A stretch of 64,000 nucleotides of DNA from Actinostola sp. cb2023 (lineage: Eukaryota > Cnidaria > Anthozoa > Actiniaria > Actinostolidae), in contig JAUJYZ010000443.1 in NCBI GenBank assembly GCA_033675265.1, forward strand, positions 1 through 64,000, read 5' to 3'. The notes under the pieces are model-generated. The model made no database searches. It had not been told where the DNA came from and saw nothing but the letters and a program-made list of their open reading frames with translations. Position 1 is the stretch's first letter. Every line of letters begins with the position of its first letter. The position numbers and the translations under genes were made by a program. Shown piece by piece: positions 46,701-54,349 of this stretch.

Positions 46701-49700
46701 TCATCCTCACCTATTGGTAGATGAACATACTTCCACAATCAAGATAACAAGTATCAAACTATGTTATTAACACTACTAGTAATACCTGACACTATTCACT
46801 ATCAAACTATGTTATTAACACTACTAGTAATACCTGACACTATTCATCCTCACCTATTGGTAGATGAACATACTTCCACAATCAAGATAACAAGTATCAA
46901 ACTATGTTATTAACACTACTAGTAATACCTGACACTATTCATCCTCACCTATTGGTAGATGAACATACTTCCACAATCAAGATAACAAGTATCAAACTAT
47001 GTTATTAACAGTACTGTCTAGTAATACCTGACACTATTCATCCTCACCTATTGGTAGATGAACATACTTCCACAATCAAGATAACAAGTATCAAACTATG
47101 TTATTAACACTACTAGTAATACCTGACACTATTCATCCTCACCTATTGGTAGATGAACATACTTCTACTATCCCTCTTGTTTCTGTTTGCTCTGTGTCGT
47201 CCATCTCATAGTATATAGCCACCTCACCTTTCTGTGGGGAAATGGTATAATTTAGTCTGTGTTGGATTCCAGCCATGTGACTATGCTTGTAATATGTTTA
47301 TCAATCATTGAATGAATGGATGGATGAATGGATGGATGGAAGGATAAATGAATGGATGGATGGATGGATGGATGGATGAATGGATTAAGTGTCCCCGATT
47401 AGTGTACCACTTGTGGTATGCTAGAAGTCATGACACGTTAATAAAGTTTATGTATGTATGGAAGGATAAATGAATGGATGGATGGATGGATGGATGGATG
47501 GATGGATGGATGGATGGATGGATGGATGGATGGATGGATGGATGGATGGATGGATGGATGGATGGATGGATGGATGGATGGATGGATGGATGGATGAATG
47601 AATGAATGAATGGATGGATGGATGAATGGATGGATGTCAAAATTGATGGAAGGATAAATGAATGGATGAATGACTGGATGGATGGATGGATGAATGGATG
47701 AATGGATGGATGGATGAATGGATGGATGTCAAAATTGATGGAAGGATAAATGAATGGATGAATGGCTGGATGGATGGTTGGATGAATGGATGGATGAATG
47801 ACTGGATGGATGGATGGATGGATGAATGAATGGATGGATGGATGGATGAATGGATGGAAGGATAAATGAATGAATGGGTGAATGGACAAATGGATGGATG
47901 AATGGATGGATAAATGAATCAATCAACCATAAACACCAAGCGTTCAATCTATATATTGATCAAGGCTCACCTTAAGTTTAAAGTATTTGATAACTTGTGC
48001 AATGTCAAAGTTCCTGTCTTGGAAGAGCATGTCCCCTGCCACCTACATGTACAATAATAAAAGGGATTTCTTGAAGAATTAGAAAATCTAGTGAGAAAGG
48101 CCCTGTGTCCAAGTGAAGTGATGATGCCTTGCTACAATGTTTAAATATGGTATACAGATGCAACGTTGCTCAAAGACTGTATATATAATAACTAGAATAT
48201 AGACTTGAATAGAAAACAGTATTGGTTTTCGACCAAGGATTATTCAACCTGATAGAGATCATTCAGATTCTCTCCTGATCTGAATTTTTTCTTAAATTTC
48301 GATTTTCATAGTCAAGAAAATACTTAGAGGTGTGCACAAGTTATAAAGGCCTCTGAGCATGTATGGGTACAGACACACAGTCTTTAACAGTGGCTCGCAG
48401 TTACATTTGTAGCATGCCAGTTATAGTTACACCAGATGGATTTGTTGTTAATTTATAAAATATCAAACTTGATAACTTAGTTCTTACCACCATCACGTCA
48501 TCTTGGATGCTTTTTGTTCTCAAAACCAACTCAAAATCTGCCACAGCACCCAACCTGACAACAAAATAAACATTACATCAAATAATAACAAACTTTACAT
48601 GACTCGTGTCAGTATTAACAACAAGCGCATGCACCACATATTAAATTCTTGAGCAGAAGTGATTTCAGTAATTCAGGGTTTACAGAACAGGACAGAAACT
48701 GGCAGAATGAGGGTTTATCATGCATGTAATTTCAAAACTCATAGGACAAAGAAATGATTACCATAGCAGGAAAGAGCTCGTTGTAATTAGTAAAAATGTG
48801 AAGTTTGGAAAAGATCGCTTCACAAATTGCGAAGATATAAATTTTCAAAAATCGAAATTTTATATGAAAACCTTTGGAAATTTACGCTGGTAGGCAACTC
48901 TTACCTCCAACAAAGGTTTTCATACAAAATTTCGATTTTTGAAAATTCATATCTTTGCAATTTGTGAAGCGATCTTTTGCAAACTTCACATTTTTACTAA
49001 TTTCAACGAGCTCTTTCCAGCTATGATAATCATATTTTTGTCCTATGTCTCCTATAAGTTTTGAAATTACGTGATAAACCCTCATTCCCCCATCCGTCAA
49101 GACAAAGTAGCCGTCTGTCCTCATGGCTATAAAATTTGTCAAATAGTCCCATTCACAGTTCCCGGCGCCATCTTGAAAGGTAGCCGTGCCTTTGCATCGA
49201 AGTGAGACCAAACGGTGACCTTGCAATGATAGAGACCTTTGTTAACACCTTGGACAATTATTCACGTCTCTATCATTGCAAGGTCACCGTTGGTCTCGCT
49301 TCCATGCAAAGGCACGGCTACCTTTCAAGATGGCGCAGGGAACTGTGAAGGGAACTATTGCCTTTGTGAGTCAACTTCTACAATTTGGCGTCATTTAACA
49401 CACCTGTTGACAGGTTTGGGCCGCTGTTTAAAAACCCACTGACAACCATGTTAAGATTCAAGTATTATTTATCATCATTGACCTTTAGATTTTTATGGTT
49501 TATTTAGCCTGTGCACCCAAAGAGCCTGGCTACACAGGCTATGGTTTACTGGTCTTTAAAGTCAAATTTATTTTATGTTTTTTTAAATATCGTTAATTAA
49601 GAATTTTTAAACACACCCGTTAGCTGAATGGTTTGACATCCTCATTTTCTTTTTTTGGTAAATTGCATTTATTCTGTTTATAAGAAGTAAAATAAAAATA

Positions 49701-52700
49701 TAAGTTGATATTTAGGTTTATATAATGAAATTAATGACAACAGAATCAACAGAGTTTATACTGCATTATAACAGTTTAATTTAAATCATGGAAGCAATGT
49801 TCGTGCCTGATAATAAAGCATTTATCTCATTAGCTTCTCTTGTTTGTACCACTAACACATCACCACTGTGGCTGAGTTGTGTCTTTGTACTTAGCAAACA
49901 AGTAATAGTCTGAGTAGAAATAGCTGGTCTGTTTGTGCCTGCTAGGTAGAGGCTGTTTGACTTTGTCTCCATAAGTAAGAAAATACTTACAATGTATCTT
50001 ATACAAGTTTATTATAACCATGCATAAGAGTATGGTTAAGTTGTCAAATGATATGCAAGCTACCATTGTATATACATGCATTACATGTACAATATATGAT
50101 CCACAAGATGATCATACTCTTGATAGGAACATGCTTCTTTATTATATATTTTTTATTGTTTTTATTTAATATTTTATTTTCACTTTCTTTAATTTATCGT
50201 ACATTTTTAGCAGATTTTATTTCATTTTCAATTTATTTAACACTGATCACTTTTAATTAAGGTGTTGTATCCATCTTTTAATCTCCAGTACTGTGTAAAT
50301 ACAGCCTCAGTGCTAGAGCATGACTGATATATGACCACATCCATATCAGCCTGTACTGCACCACACCACACTCAGCACCACACTCAACACTGTACTGTAC
50401 GGCTCAGCACCACACCACATTCAGCACTGTACTGTACTGTACGGCTCAGCACCACACCACATTCAGCACTGTACTGTACTGTACTGCTCGGCACTGTACT
50501 CTACTCAGTATTGCACTGACTGTACTGCACTGTATCGTACTCAGCATTGTACTGCACCCAGCATTGCACCACACTCTGTACCGCACTGTACTGCACTCAG
50601 CACTACACTCAGCACTGCACTGCACCCCCAGGGGGGGTACTCAGGGGTATCAGTGACGGGGAGGTGCGAATGAGGCCAAACTTTTTAACCCAAAAAAGTC
50701 CATTACGCAAAATCAAGACCCAAAAAAAGTCCTTGCCAAAATCTTTATATCAAAAAACGGCCACCAGAAAATTGATAACCCAAAAAAAGTCCCAAGCCGC
50801 GAATTTCAAACCCAAAAAAGGCCTTCGCACCTCCCCGTCACTGATACCCCTGAGTACCCCCCCTGGGACTGCACCATACCACATACTGCACCACACTGCA
50901 CCATGCTTAGCACTGCACTGCACTCAGCACTGCACTGTACCCAGCATTGCACCACACCGCACCGCACTGTACTGCAATCAGCACTGCACTAACTGTACTG
51001 CTATTTGCCCCCGTTTCCCCACCATTTGATGCCCAGAATGCATGGAAATTGCATTTTCGAGCTTCTAGATTTCAAAATTTTCTGGGGGGACATGCCCCCA
51101 CACCCCCTAGCAGAAGGGGCCTCACGGCCCTTTAGTTGGTGCACCCCCCTTTCAAAATCTCTAGATCCGCCCCTGCTGTACTGCACCATACTCAGCACTG
51201 CACTGCACCGTACTGTACTCAACACTGGACTGTACCCAGCATTGCACTGCACTGTACTCAACACTGTACTGCACTGCACTCAGCATTGCACTGCGCCACA
51301 CTCAGCATTGCACCACACCACATTCAGCACCACACTGTACTGCACTGCACTGTAAGTACTCAGCACTGCACTGTACTATGCATTGCACCGAATCGTACTC
51401 AGCATTACACTGCACCACACCGTACTCAGCACTATACTGCATCATACTCAGCACTGCACTGCAATCACTCACCATACTGAGTGTATGATTTCAAGCTGGT
51501 GACAAGCTGAGTAATTTATTATTATAATTTCAATAATTTCAACAAAGGAATCGTCATTCGACACAATATTCATGCTACAACAGGGTGTTTGTGGTAAATA
51601 CATGTACCTGGTGTCAACAGTTGTAGTTCCATCATTAACAATGTTCTCGACAGGAAAGTCATGTGCCGTGGCCCAGCGTTCATAGTACTTGTACCTGTAA
51701 CACATGTTATGCAGTCTTTGTATAATAGTACAAAAAATTGCATGATGGGTATCCTGTGGTAACAGAATTGAAGGGAAGAGGGAGGACTGGGGATAAGGTA
51801 CCCACCAACAGGAAGCTTATTCAGTAATTGCCTGGTCTCCAACAAACATAAAGGAGTTGAATGTAGAGCGCATTATATCCATGAAACTAAAACAAGTAGA
51901 CCTAATATTTAACAAATATTGATTATCGGAGAATATTCACCAAGACGAAGTAGCACTGTGATTGGTTGAATAGAATGTCTTGAATTCCGTACCATGACTG
52001 TAATAAACTCTGCACCATAGGTTTCCCACTCATACGAAAACAACTCTAATAATACTATTGTAAATACATGCATGTACATTGTATTGTCTAATAATAATTT
52101 ATATGAATTGAAATTGACTTACTTGTCTGCATTTGTGACAAGAAAGACATCCACAAACAACTGTCTCCTACAAAGAGAAGTTTAATCGTAAACAAACTTT
52201 TAAGGTGTGGACACACAGTGCAACATTTCGTGCAACAATATCCCCTGCAATATATATTGTTGCAGCATGTGTCCACCTCTGCAACATGTTGCGTGCAATG
52301 TTGCAGAAGTAGAATCGAGTCCTACTTACGCAACATTGCGAGCAACAAATTACGTCGTATTAGCGTGCGCTAGTCAATTGTGAGCAATCAGTTTCATGGG
52401 TGGACACACACTGCAACAAAATTGCCGGCAATGATGCATGCAATGTTGCATCGTGTGTCCGCCCCTTTAGAGTAGTTTTTGACATTTTAGCAAGCACCAT
52501 ATTGCTATCTTAATTAAGCTACATTTGTGCTTCAACATCTAAATATCTCTACTGTACATGAACCTATGCTTGCATTGCTACACGCAATCACCTGTGGAGA
52601 AAGTCAAGACTATCTTTTTTTGTAGCTATTTGTTGTGCATTTAGTTCGTGCTTTGGCCCTAATAGACTTAATCAATGCATGTCTATTAATGAATATCATA

Positions 52701-54000
52701 AGGATTTAGTACTGCCATAAACCTTACATTTTGATGGCATCCCACCAAAAATCAAGGATACATTTGTTGCCAACACCTGGCAATAAGGCCTTGGGGACCC
52801 CTTGTAAGTCTGTGTACTTTCCTGTGTCATCGTCCTATACAATATTGTAAAACCAACCATTATCATTAATATAAGATACAACATTCAAAATATGAGATTG
52901 TTTGGACATCTTTGATCAATGCTTGTAAAGCTATAGGAAAAACTGTACATGTAGACTGTGAACAGTCCCCAATCCTCACGCGTCTGCAGGGATTTCTTTT
53001 TTTCTCATTCGAATGAGTCTGGAGGGAAAAGGGGGACTGTTCACAGTCTACTCTACATGTGGCCGTGTAGCCAAGTGCTTGTAAATCTAGTTTGATTGAT
53101 GATTGTTGACTGTGGTTTAAAGACCTGTCTATTAGACCATGATGCCTTGCATGAATGCTTGATCATTAAATTCTGTGACTATTCTTCACAGAGTTGTAAT
53201 TTATTATTGCAGTATTGATTTGGAACTCTAATAATAACATAACTTACACTCAGACCTCTAGCTTGAATTTGCATTTTGTTGGTATATAGAGATGCTACCA
53301 TTAGAAATGGCGGGGAGAAGGGTGGAGGGGAGAAAAGAAAACAAGCCTGATTGCCCTTCGCCACTATATACATGCACAACTGTATCCTCCTTTGCAGACG
53401 TCCTCTTAGGGGGTGGTCCTAAAAATCCCTTCTACAATCCCCACGAATTCTGGTGTTGAAGGCAAAGGGAATGGAATGTTCCACTCATTTGAGCAGGCAT
53501 TCATGGGGAGGGATTTTTTAGGACCACCCCGGCCCCTAAAGACGTCTGCAAAGGAGCTAGTTACTATGAAACAAAAGAAAACAATAGACCAATTATTGTC
53601 TATTGTAACTACATAATGCAACTACACATATCACTCAAGTACAAATAATAGATCGCGTGAAGGACCGTGAACAAACTTGGGTAATTTAATACTAAGTGTA
53701 TAAGAACATCCCTAACAGTACCTTACAAGTTACATGAGTGCTGAAAACTAAAGTCATTGGATCTATAACGGGGGGACGGATTTCATGTAGCAATATTGGC
53801 ACTATAATACATGTGATATGCAGGTCATGATCTTCCCATTCAGTTCAATCAGACTGGCTAGACATTAGAATGGTTTTGTACAAGTACTTAATCTACTCGA
53901 GAAACCGTCTCCAAGCTACAAACAGTGGGCCATAATATAATACCTTGATCTCTCTCTCTAACAACGTGCCATGTCCAGCCACTAGGATTATACAAATCAT
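34833..54000 (-). CDS. Fused sugar-nucleotidyltransferase / glucuronokinase-like GHMP kinase
   Basis: 26 coding exons, all GT/AG, join in frame to 1818 bases, 605 aa. Exons (minus order): 54000-53944, 52834-52728, 52167-52123, 51694-51608, 48554-48488, 48042-47971, 47231-47143, 46543-46483, 45969-45874, 45197-45126, 44616-44522, 43498-43393, 43327-43248, 42568-42500, 42309-42249, 41915-41899, 41186-41129, 40640-40548, 40163-40103, 39374-39300, 38667-38629, 38237-38180, 37142-37104, 36235-36172, 35121-35050, 34910-34833. Residues 1-250 are a nucleotidyltransferase: [20 protein letters not shown] (Lys34), VAGDM (Asp125), FLEKPK. Residues 283-605 are a GHMP kinase most like plant glucuronokinase: [51 protein letters not shown]. 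Inferred role: glucuronate to glucuronate-1-P, then to UDP-glucuronate. ATG 54000 is preceded by an in-frame TAG. Confidence 0.92.
35451..35649. mobile_element. MITE, family CTGCAAAACAGCCCCTA (copy 3)
   Basis: GACTGCAATACAGCTCATAC at the left pairs with ATAGGGGCTATTTTGCAGTC; GAAACTCCGCCGAGAAGA pairs loosely with TTCTTCTCAGCAGAGTTTCG. Confidence 0.75.
35683..35935. repeat. 17-bp minisatellite TATAAGTGGACACCTCC
   Basis: About 13 near-identical head-to-tail copies of TATAAGTGGACACCTCC, with degenerate copies at both edges. It lies in the intron between the last two exon pairs of the fused kinase gene. Confidence 0.95.
35995..36171 (-). repeat. Tandem repeat starting at a 5' splice site
   Basis: Read on the minus strand, the intron after exon 36235-36172 opens GTAACCTAGCAACAGCTTCT. 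GTAACCTAGCAACAGCT recurs four times: two short units of about 30 bases next to the exon and two longer units of 54 bases beyond. Each repeat therefore carries a copy of the natural donor context. Confidence 0.85.
36279..36545. mobile_element. Foldback MITE, ATACAGTCATTCTCA ends
   Basis: ATACAGTCATTCTCACAAAG pairs with TTTTTGAGAATGACTGTAT, and CAATAAAGTCACGTGATTCA pairs with TGAATCACGTGACTTTATTG. 267 bases. Confidence 0.8.
37260..37491. mobile_element. MITE with G tract, AGGGGCGTAGCCAGG type
   Basis: AGGGGCGTAGCCAGG at the left is mirrored by GCCTATGCCCCTG at the right. A run of about 40 G (37286-37328, one T) lies on the left and CCCCCCTCCCC on the right. Confidence 0.6.
37692..37784. mobile_element. 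Short palindrome, GTCCCCAGACCCTTCTC
   Basis: TATACTCTACATTCTTGTCC and CCAGACCCTTCTC pair with GAGAAGGGTCTGGGGAC and GAATGTATA. The loop is CTTTCTAACTTTTCGTTAGAAAG, itself a hairpin. Confidence 0.8.
37831..38013. mobile_element. Foldback MITE, AGACCAATTCGGCTAA ends
   Basis: AGACCAATTCGGCTAATGCA pairs with GCGTTAGCCGATTTGGTCT; ACCCCAATTCAAA pairs loosely with GATCTGAATTGGGT. 183 bases. Confidence 0.75.
38733..38812 (+). mobile_element. tRNA-derived SINE head
   Basis: GGTTGAGTGGTTACTC resembles a tRNA A box (GAGTGGTTA) and CTAGTTCAATTCCTGG a B box (GTTCAANNCC), 40 bases apart as in a tRNA. Acceptor stems do not pair well, so it is a SINE or tRNA relic rather than a working tRNA. Confidence 0.5.
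38907..38987 (+). pseudogene. tRNA-Leu-like pseudogene with encoded CCA
   Basis: GTCAGGAT at the start and CTTCTGACACCA at the end form an acceptor stem plus CCA; GGAGGCGTGGGTTCGGATCC is the variable-arm edge and T arm of a tRNA-Leu. The D arm and anticodon arm are scrambled (no working A box). The encoded CCA indicates a reverse-transcribed tRNA. Confidence 0.6.
39637..39715 (-). mobile_element. tRNA-derived SINE head
   Basis: On the minus strand, GTAGCTCAGTGGTAGAGC is a perfect A box region and TGTGGGTTCGTTTCCGC a B box, 40 bases apart. The anticodon stem does not close, and the sequence runs on into an unrelated tail, as in a SINE. Confidence 0.6.
39885..40080. mobile_element. MITE, family ATGAGTGGGAA (copy 3)
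   Basis: TATGAGTGGGAAACCTACGG at the left pairs with TACTTCCCACTCCTACGAAA at the right; GTACGG motifs near the left pair with CCGTACC near the right; the interior has CAACCAATCAGAATGC. Confidence 0.7.
40739..40986. mobile_element. Foldback MITE, TACAGTCATTTGCAAAAATT ends
   Basis: TACAGTCATTTGCAAAAATT and CTGGCCGC pair with GCGGCCAG and AATTTTTGCAAATGACTGTA. ACGGGTCATTATGGGTAAT inside has a diverged partner GGGTGCATTATG. A single arm of the same family is at 16472-16518 in the ferritin locus. Confidence 0.85.
41899..41915 (-). CDS. 17-nt microexon encoding kinase motif GLAGS(S)
   Basis: Minus-strand GGTCTTGCTGGTAGCAG between CTTGGCAG and GTAAAATT. It encodes Gly-Leu-Ala-Gly-Ser plus two bases of the next Ser. 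The upstream exon ends IPRQV in phase 0 and the downstream exon starts with the third base of Ser, then AIVTATL, so inclusion gives [17 protein letters not shown], the GHMP kinase phosphate-binding loop. Skipping it would shift the frame and remove the loop. Confidence 0.92.
42797..43172. repeat. 99-bp tandem repeat, about 3.7 copies
   Basis: Unit landmarks GGTAGCCCAGACATGAAC at 42859, 42959 and 43056, and CTTGTGGTGAACGTCAGC. Since 99 is a multiple of three it yields a 33-residue periodic frame, which is not considered a gene. It lies in an intron of the fused kinase gene. Confidence 0.95.
43928..44466. mobile_element. Foldback element, CAGGGCTCAAAGTT ends
   Basis: CAGGGCTCAAAGTT pairs with AACTTTGAGCCCTG; GACCAGCTGGTCGCAC and TGTGGTCGCACTTGTGCGCC pair with GACCTGGTCGCACAAGTGCG. 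539 bases; the centre (44100-44330) shows no coding signal. Confidence 0.75.
44742..44908 (+). mobile_element. Copy of the NPC2-array MITE, no G run
   Basis: CAGGGCCTGCGGAGGGGGAG, then TAGCCCCACCACTTTTG, TTTTTAAGGAAATTTTAAAA and TTGCTCCGCGTGTCC match the element at 1174, 3949, 6892 and 9587. The long G tract is absent, showing the shorter ancestral form. Confidence 0.8.
45308..45535 (+). mobile_element. tRNA-derived SINE, full length
   Basis: Starts GAAGGATGGCTTAGTTGG (A box) and GCTTGGTTTGATTCTTCATG (B box), then a tail with TGTGTAGCTCAGTGCAGC, AATACCCGTAGAATAGAACG, GAGCACTGATGGAGG and an AATAAATAAA end. The tail recurs at 60379-60585. Confidence 0.7.
45536..45860. repeat. Degenerate pyrimidine-rich TTCCCATT repeat
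   Basis: CCCATTTCCCATTCCCAT-like words recur through about 300 bases, strongly T/C rich on the plus strand. It is intronic. Confidence 0.7.
46040..46325. repeat. Imperfect GGTGATGAT trinucleotide repeat
   Basis: GGTGATGGTGATGATAATGA and similar words fill the stretch. It is intronic between exons 45969-45874 and 46543-46483 of the fused kinase gene. Confidence 0.9.
46560..47165 (-). repeat. 95-bp tandem repeat carrying exon end and splice donor
   Basis: The real exon end at 47143 reads GTTCATCTACCAATAG then GTGAGG on the minus strand. The same exon tail plus donor recurs at 47046, 46947, 46852 and 46709 (GT intact) and at 46614 (GT changed to TT). Spacing is 95, 99, 95, 143 and 95 bases. 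The unit also contains TGTTAATAACATAGTTTGAT and ACTTGTTATCTTGATTGTGG. Confidence 0.93.
47310..47925. repeat. GGAT/GAAT tetranucleotide microsatellite
   Basis: Over 600 bases of ATGG, ATGA and related words, with a pure ATGG run at 47475-47595 and a duplicated GATGTCAAAATTGATGGAAG. Frames rich in Ile-His-Pro-Ser on the minus strand come from it and are not genes. Confidence 0.97.
48691..49098. mobile_element. Foldback element, GATAAACCCTCATT arms
   Basis: GAATGAGGGTTTATC, AATTTCAAAACT, AAAGAGCTCGTTG, CACATTTTTA-type, GATCGCTTCACAAATTGC and ATTTTCAAAAATCGAAATTT on the left each have a complement in mirror order on the right. 408 bases with arms of about 195. Confidence 0.85.
49142..49360. mobile_element. 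Foldback element, CACAGTTCCC arms
   Basis: AATAGTCCCATTCACAGTTC and GCGCCATCTTGAAAGGTAGC pair with GCTACCTTTCAAGATGGCGC and GAACTGTGAAGGGAACTATT; CAAGGTCACCGTTGGTCTCG closes the centre. It lies 43 bases from the preceding foldback. Confidence 0.85.
49361..50330. other. Intron stretch without recognised elements
   Basis: AT-rich intron DNA of the fused kinase gene. I see no exon, RNA gene or clear repeat in it. Confidence 0.4.
50620..50870. mobile_element. Foldback element, CCCAGGGGGGGTACTCAGG ends
   Basis: CCCAGGGGGGGTACTCAGGG and TATCAGTGACGGGGAGGTGC pair with GCACCTCCCCGTCACTGATA and CCCTGAGTACCCCCCCTGGG. A truncated relative is at 25776-25937. Confidence 0.9.
51000..51178. mobile_element. 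GGGGCGGATC-type MITE, reverse orientation
   Basis: It ends ATCTCTAGATCCGCCCCTG, the complement of the 24466 element start, and contains GGGACATGCCCCCACACCCC and TTGGTGCACCCCCC. Confidence 0.65.
51943..52048. mobile_element. MITE, family ATGAGTGGGAA (copy 4, partial)
   Basis: GCACTGTGATTGGTTGAATA then CACCATAGGTTTCCCACTCA and TACGAAAACAACTC match the right half of the copies at 22584 and 39885; the left half is missing. Confidence 0.65.
52199..52470. mobile_element. MITE, TGGACACACAGTGCAAC ends
   Basis: TTTTAAGGTGTGGACACACA pairs with TGTGTCCGCCCCTTTAG; GCAACATT/AATGTTGC words alternate inside at least seven times, giving several nested hairpins. 272 bases. Confidence 0.75.
52953..53043. mobile_element. 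Small MITE, TAGACTGTGAACAGTCCCC ends
   Basis: TAGACTGTGAACAGTCCCC pairs with GGGGGACTGTTCACAGTCTA. About 90 bases. Confidence 0.8.
53389..53556. mobile_element. MITE, TTTGCAGACGTC ends
   Basis: CTTTGCAGACGTCCTCTTAG and GGTGGTCCTAAAAA pair with TTTTTAGGACCACC and AAGACGTCTGCAAAG; GGAATG and CATTCC words close the centre. 168 bases. Confidence 0.8.
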
Positions 54001-54349
54001 CTTTGAACCACTCTAAGAACGGCCACATAAAGTGAACACATCACTGCAGTCATTAAAAATTTAACAGAAAAACCACAACTGCAAAACAACGAAAGATCAA
54101 ATGCTATAACACAGGGAACCCAACACATGGTTTGACTTTAGACGCGCGGGTTCCCTGTGGTCAGGGAAAAACCCTACAAAAACATCGAATATATTGTGAC
54201 ACAATTAATACTATAACAACTAGAGGATTAAAATACATATATTAAGAGAAATGATAGCTTTATTTTTATAAAAATCATTATATTTATTTAAATAAAAAAA
54301 ATTAAAAGACGCTCCTGTCGCGCATGCGCAGTAAAGAAGCAAGAACAAG
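54001..54349. promoter_or_regulatory. Shared divergent promoter of fused kinase gene and UFC1
   Basis: Only 349 bases separate the two ATG codons, so the genes must share a promoter region. It holds a hairpin (ACACAGGGAACCC near 54112 against GGGTTCCCTGTGGT near 54160) and, next to UFC1, the palindrome GCGCATGCGC (54320), an NRF1-like site common in bidirectional animal promoters. No TATA is evident at either end. Confidence 0.6.

Larger units (their letters stand above)
50331..51480. repeat. Degenerate CACTGTACTGCACTCAG repeat with two insertions
   Basis: Words such as CAGCACTGCACTGTACT recur with no fixed period, cut by a foldback (50620-50870) and by a GGGGCGGATC-type element (51000-51178). 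Long Cys/His/Thr-rich frames in all phases stem from the repeat. It is intronic. Confidence 0.9.

Noticed and set aside
47428..47947. Ile-His-Pro-Ser repeat frames of 164 and 72 codons
   Set aside because: Translation of the ATGG/ATGA microsatellite.
49239..49442. Small plus-strand frame near CAAGATGGCG as a gene start
   Set aside because: The AAGATGGCGC motif is the right arm of a foldback element whose left arm carries the same sequence inverted.
50331..51480. Cys/His/Thr-rich frames as a metallothionein-like gene
   Set aside because: They exist in several frames at once, follow the CACTGTACTG repeat and cross two inserted elements.
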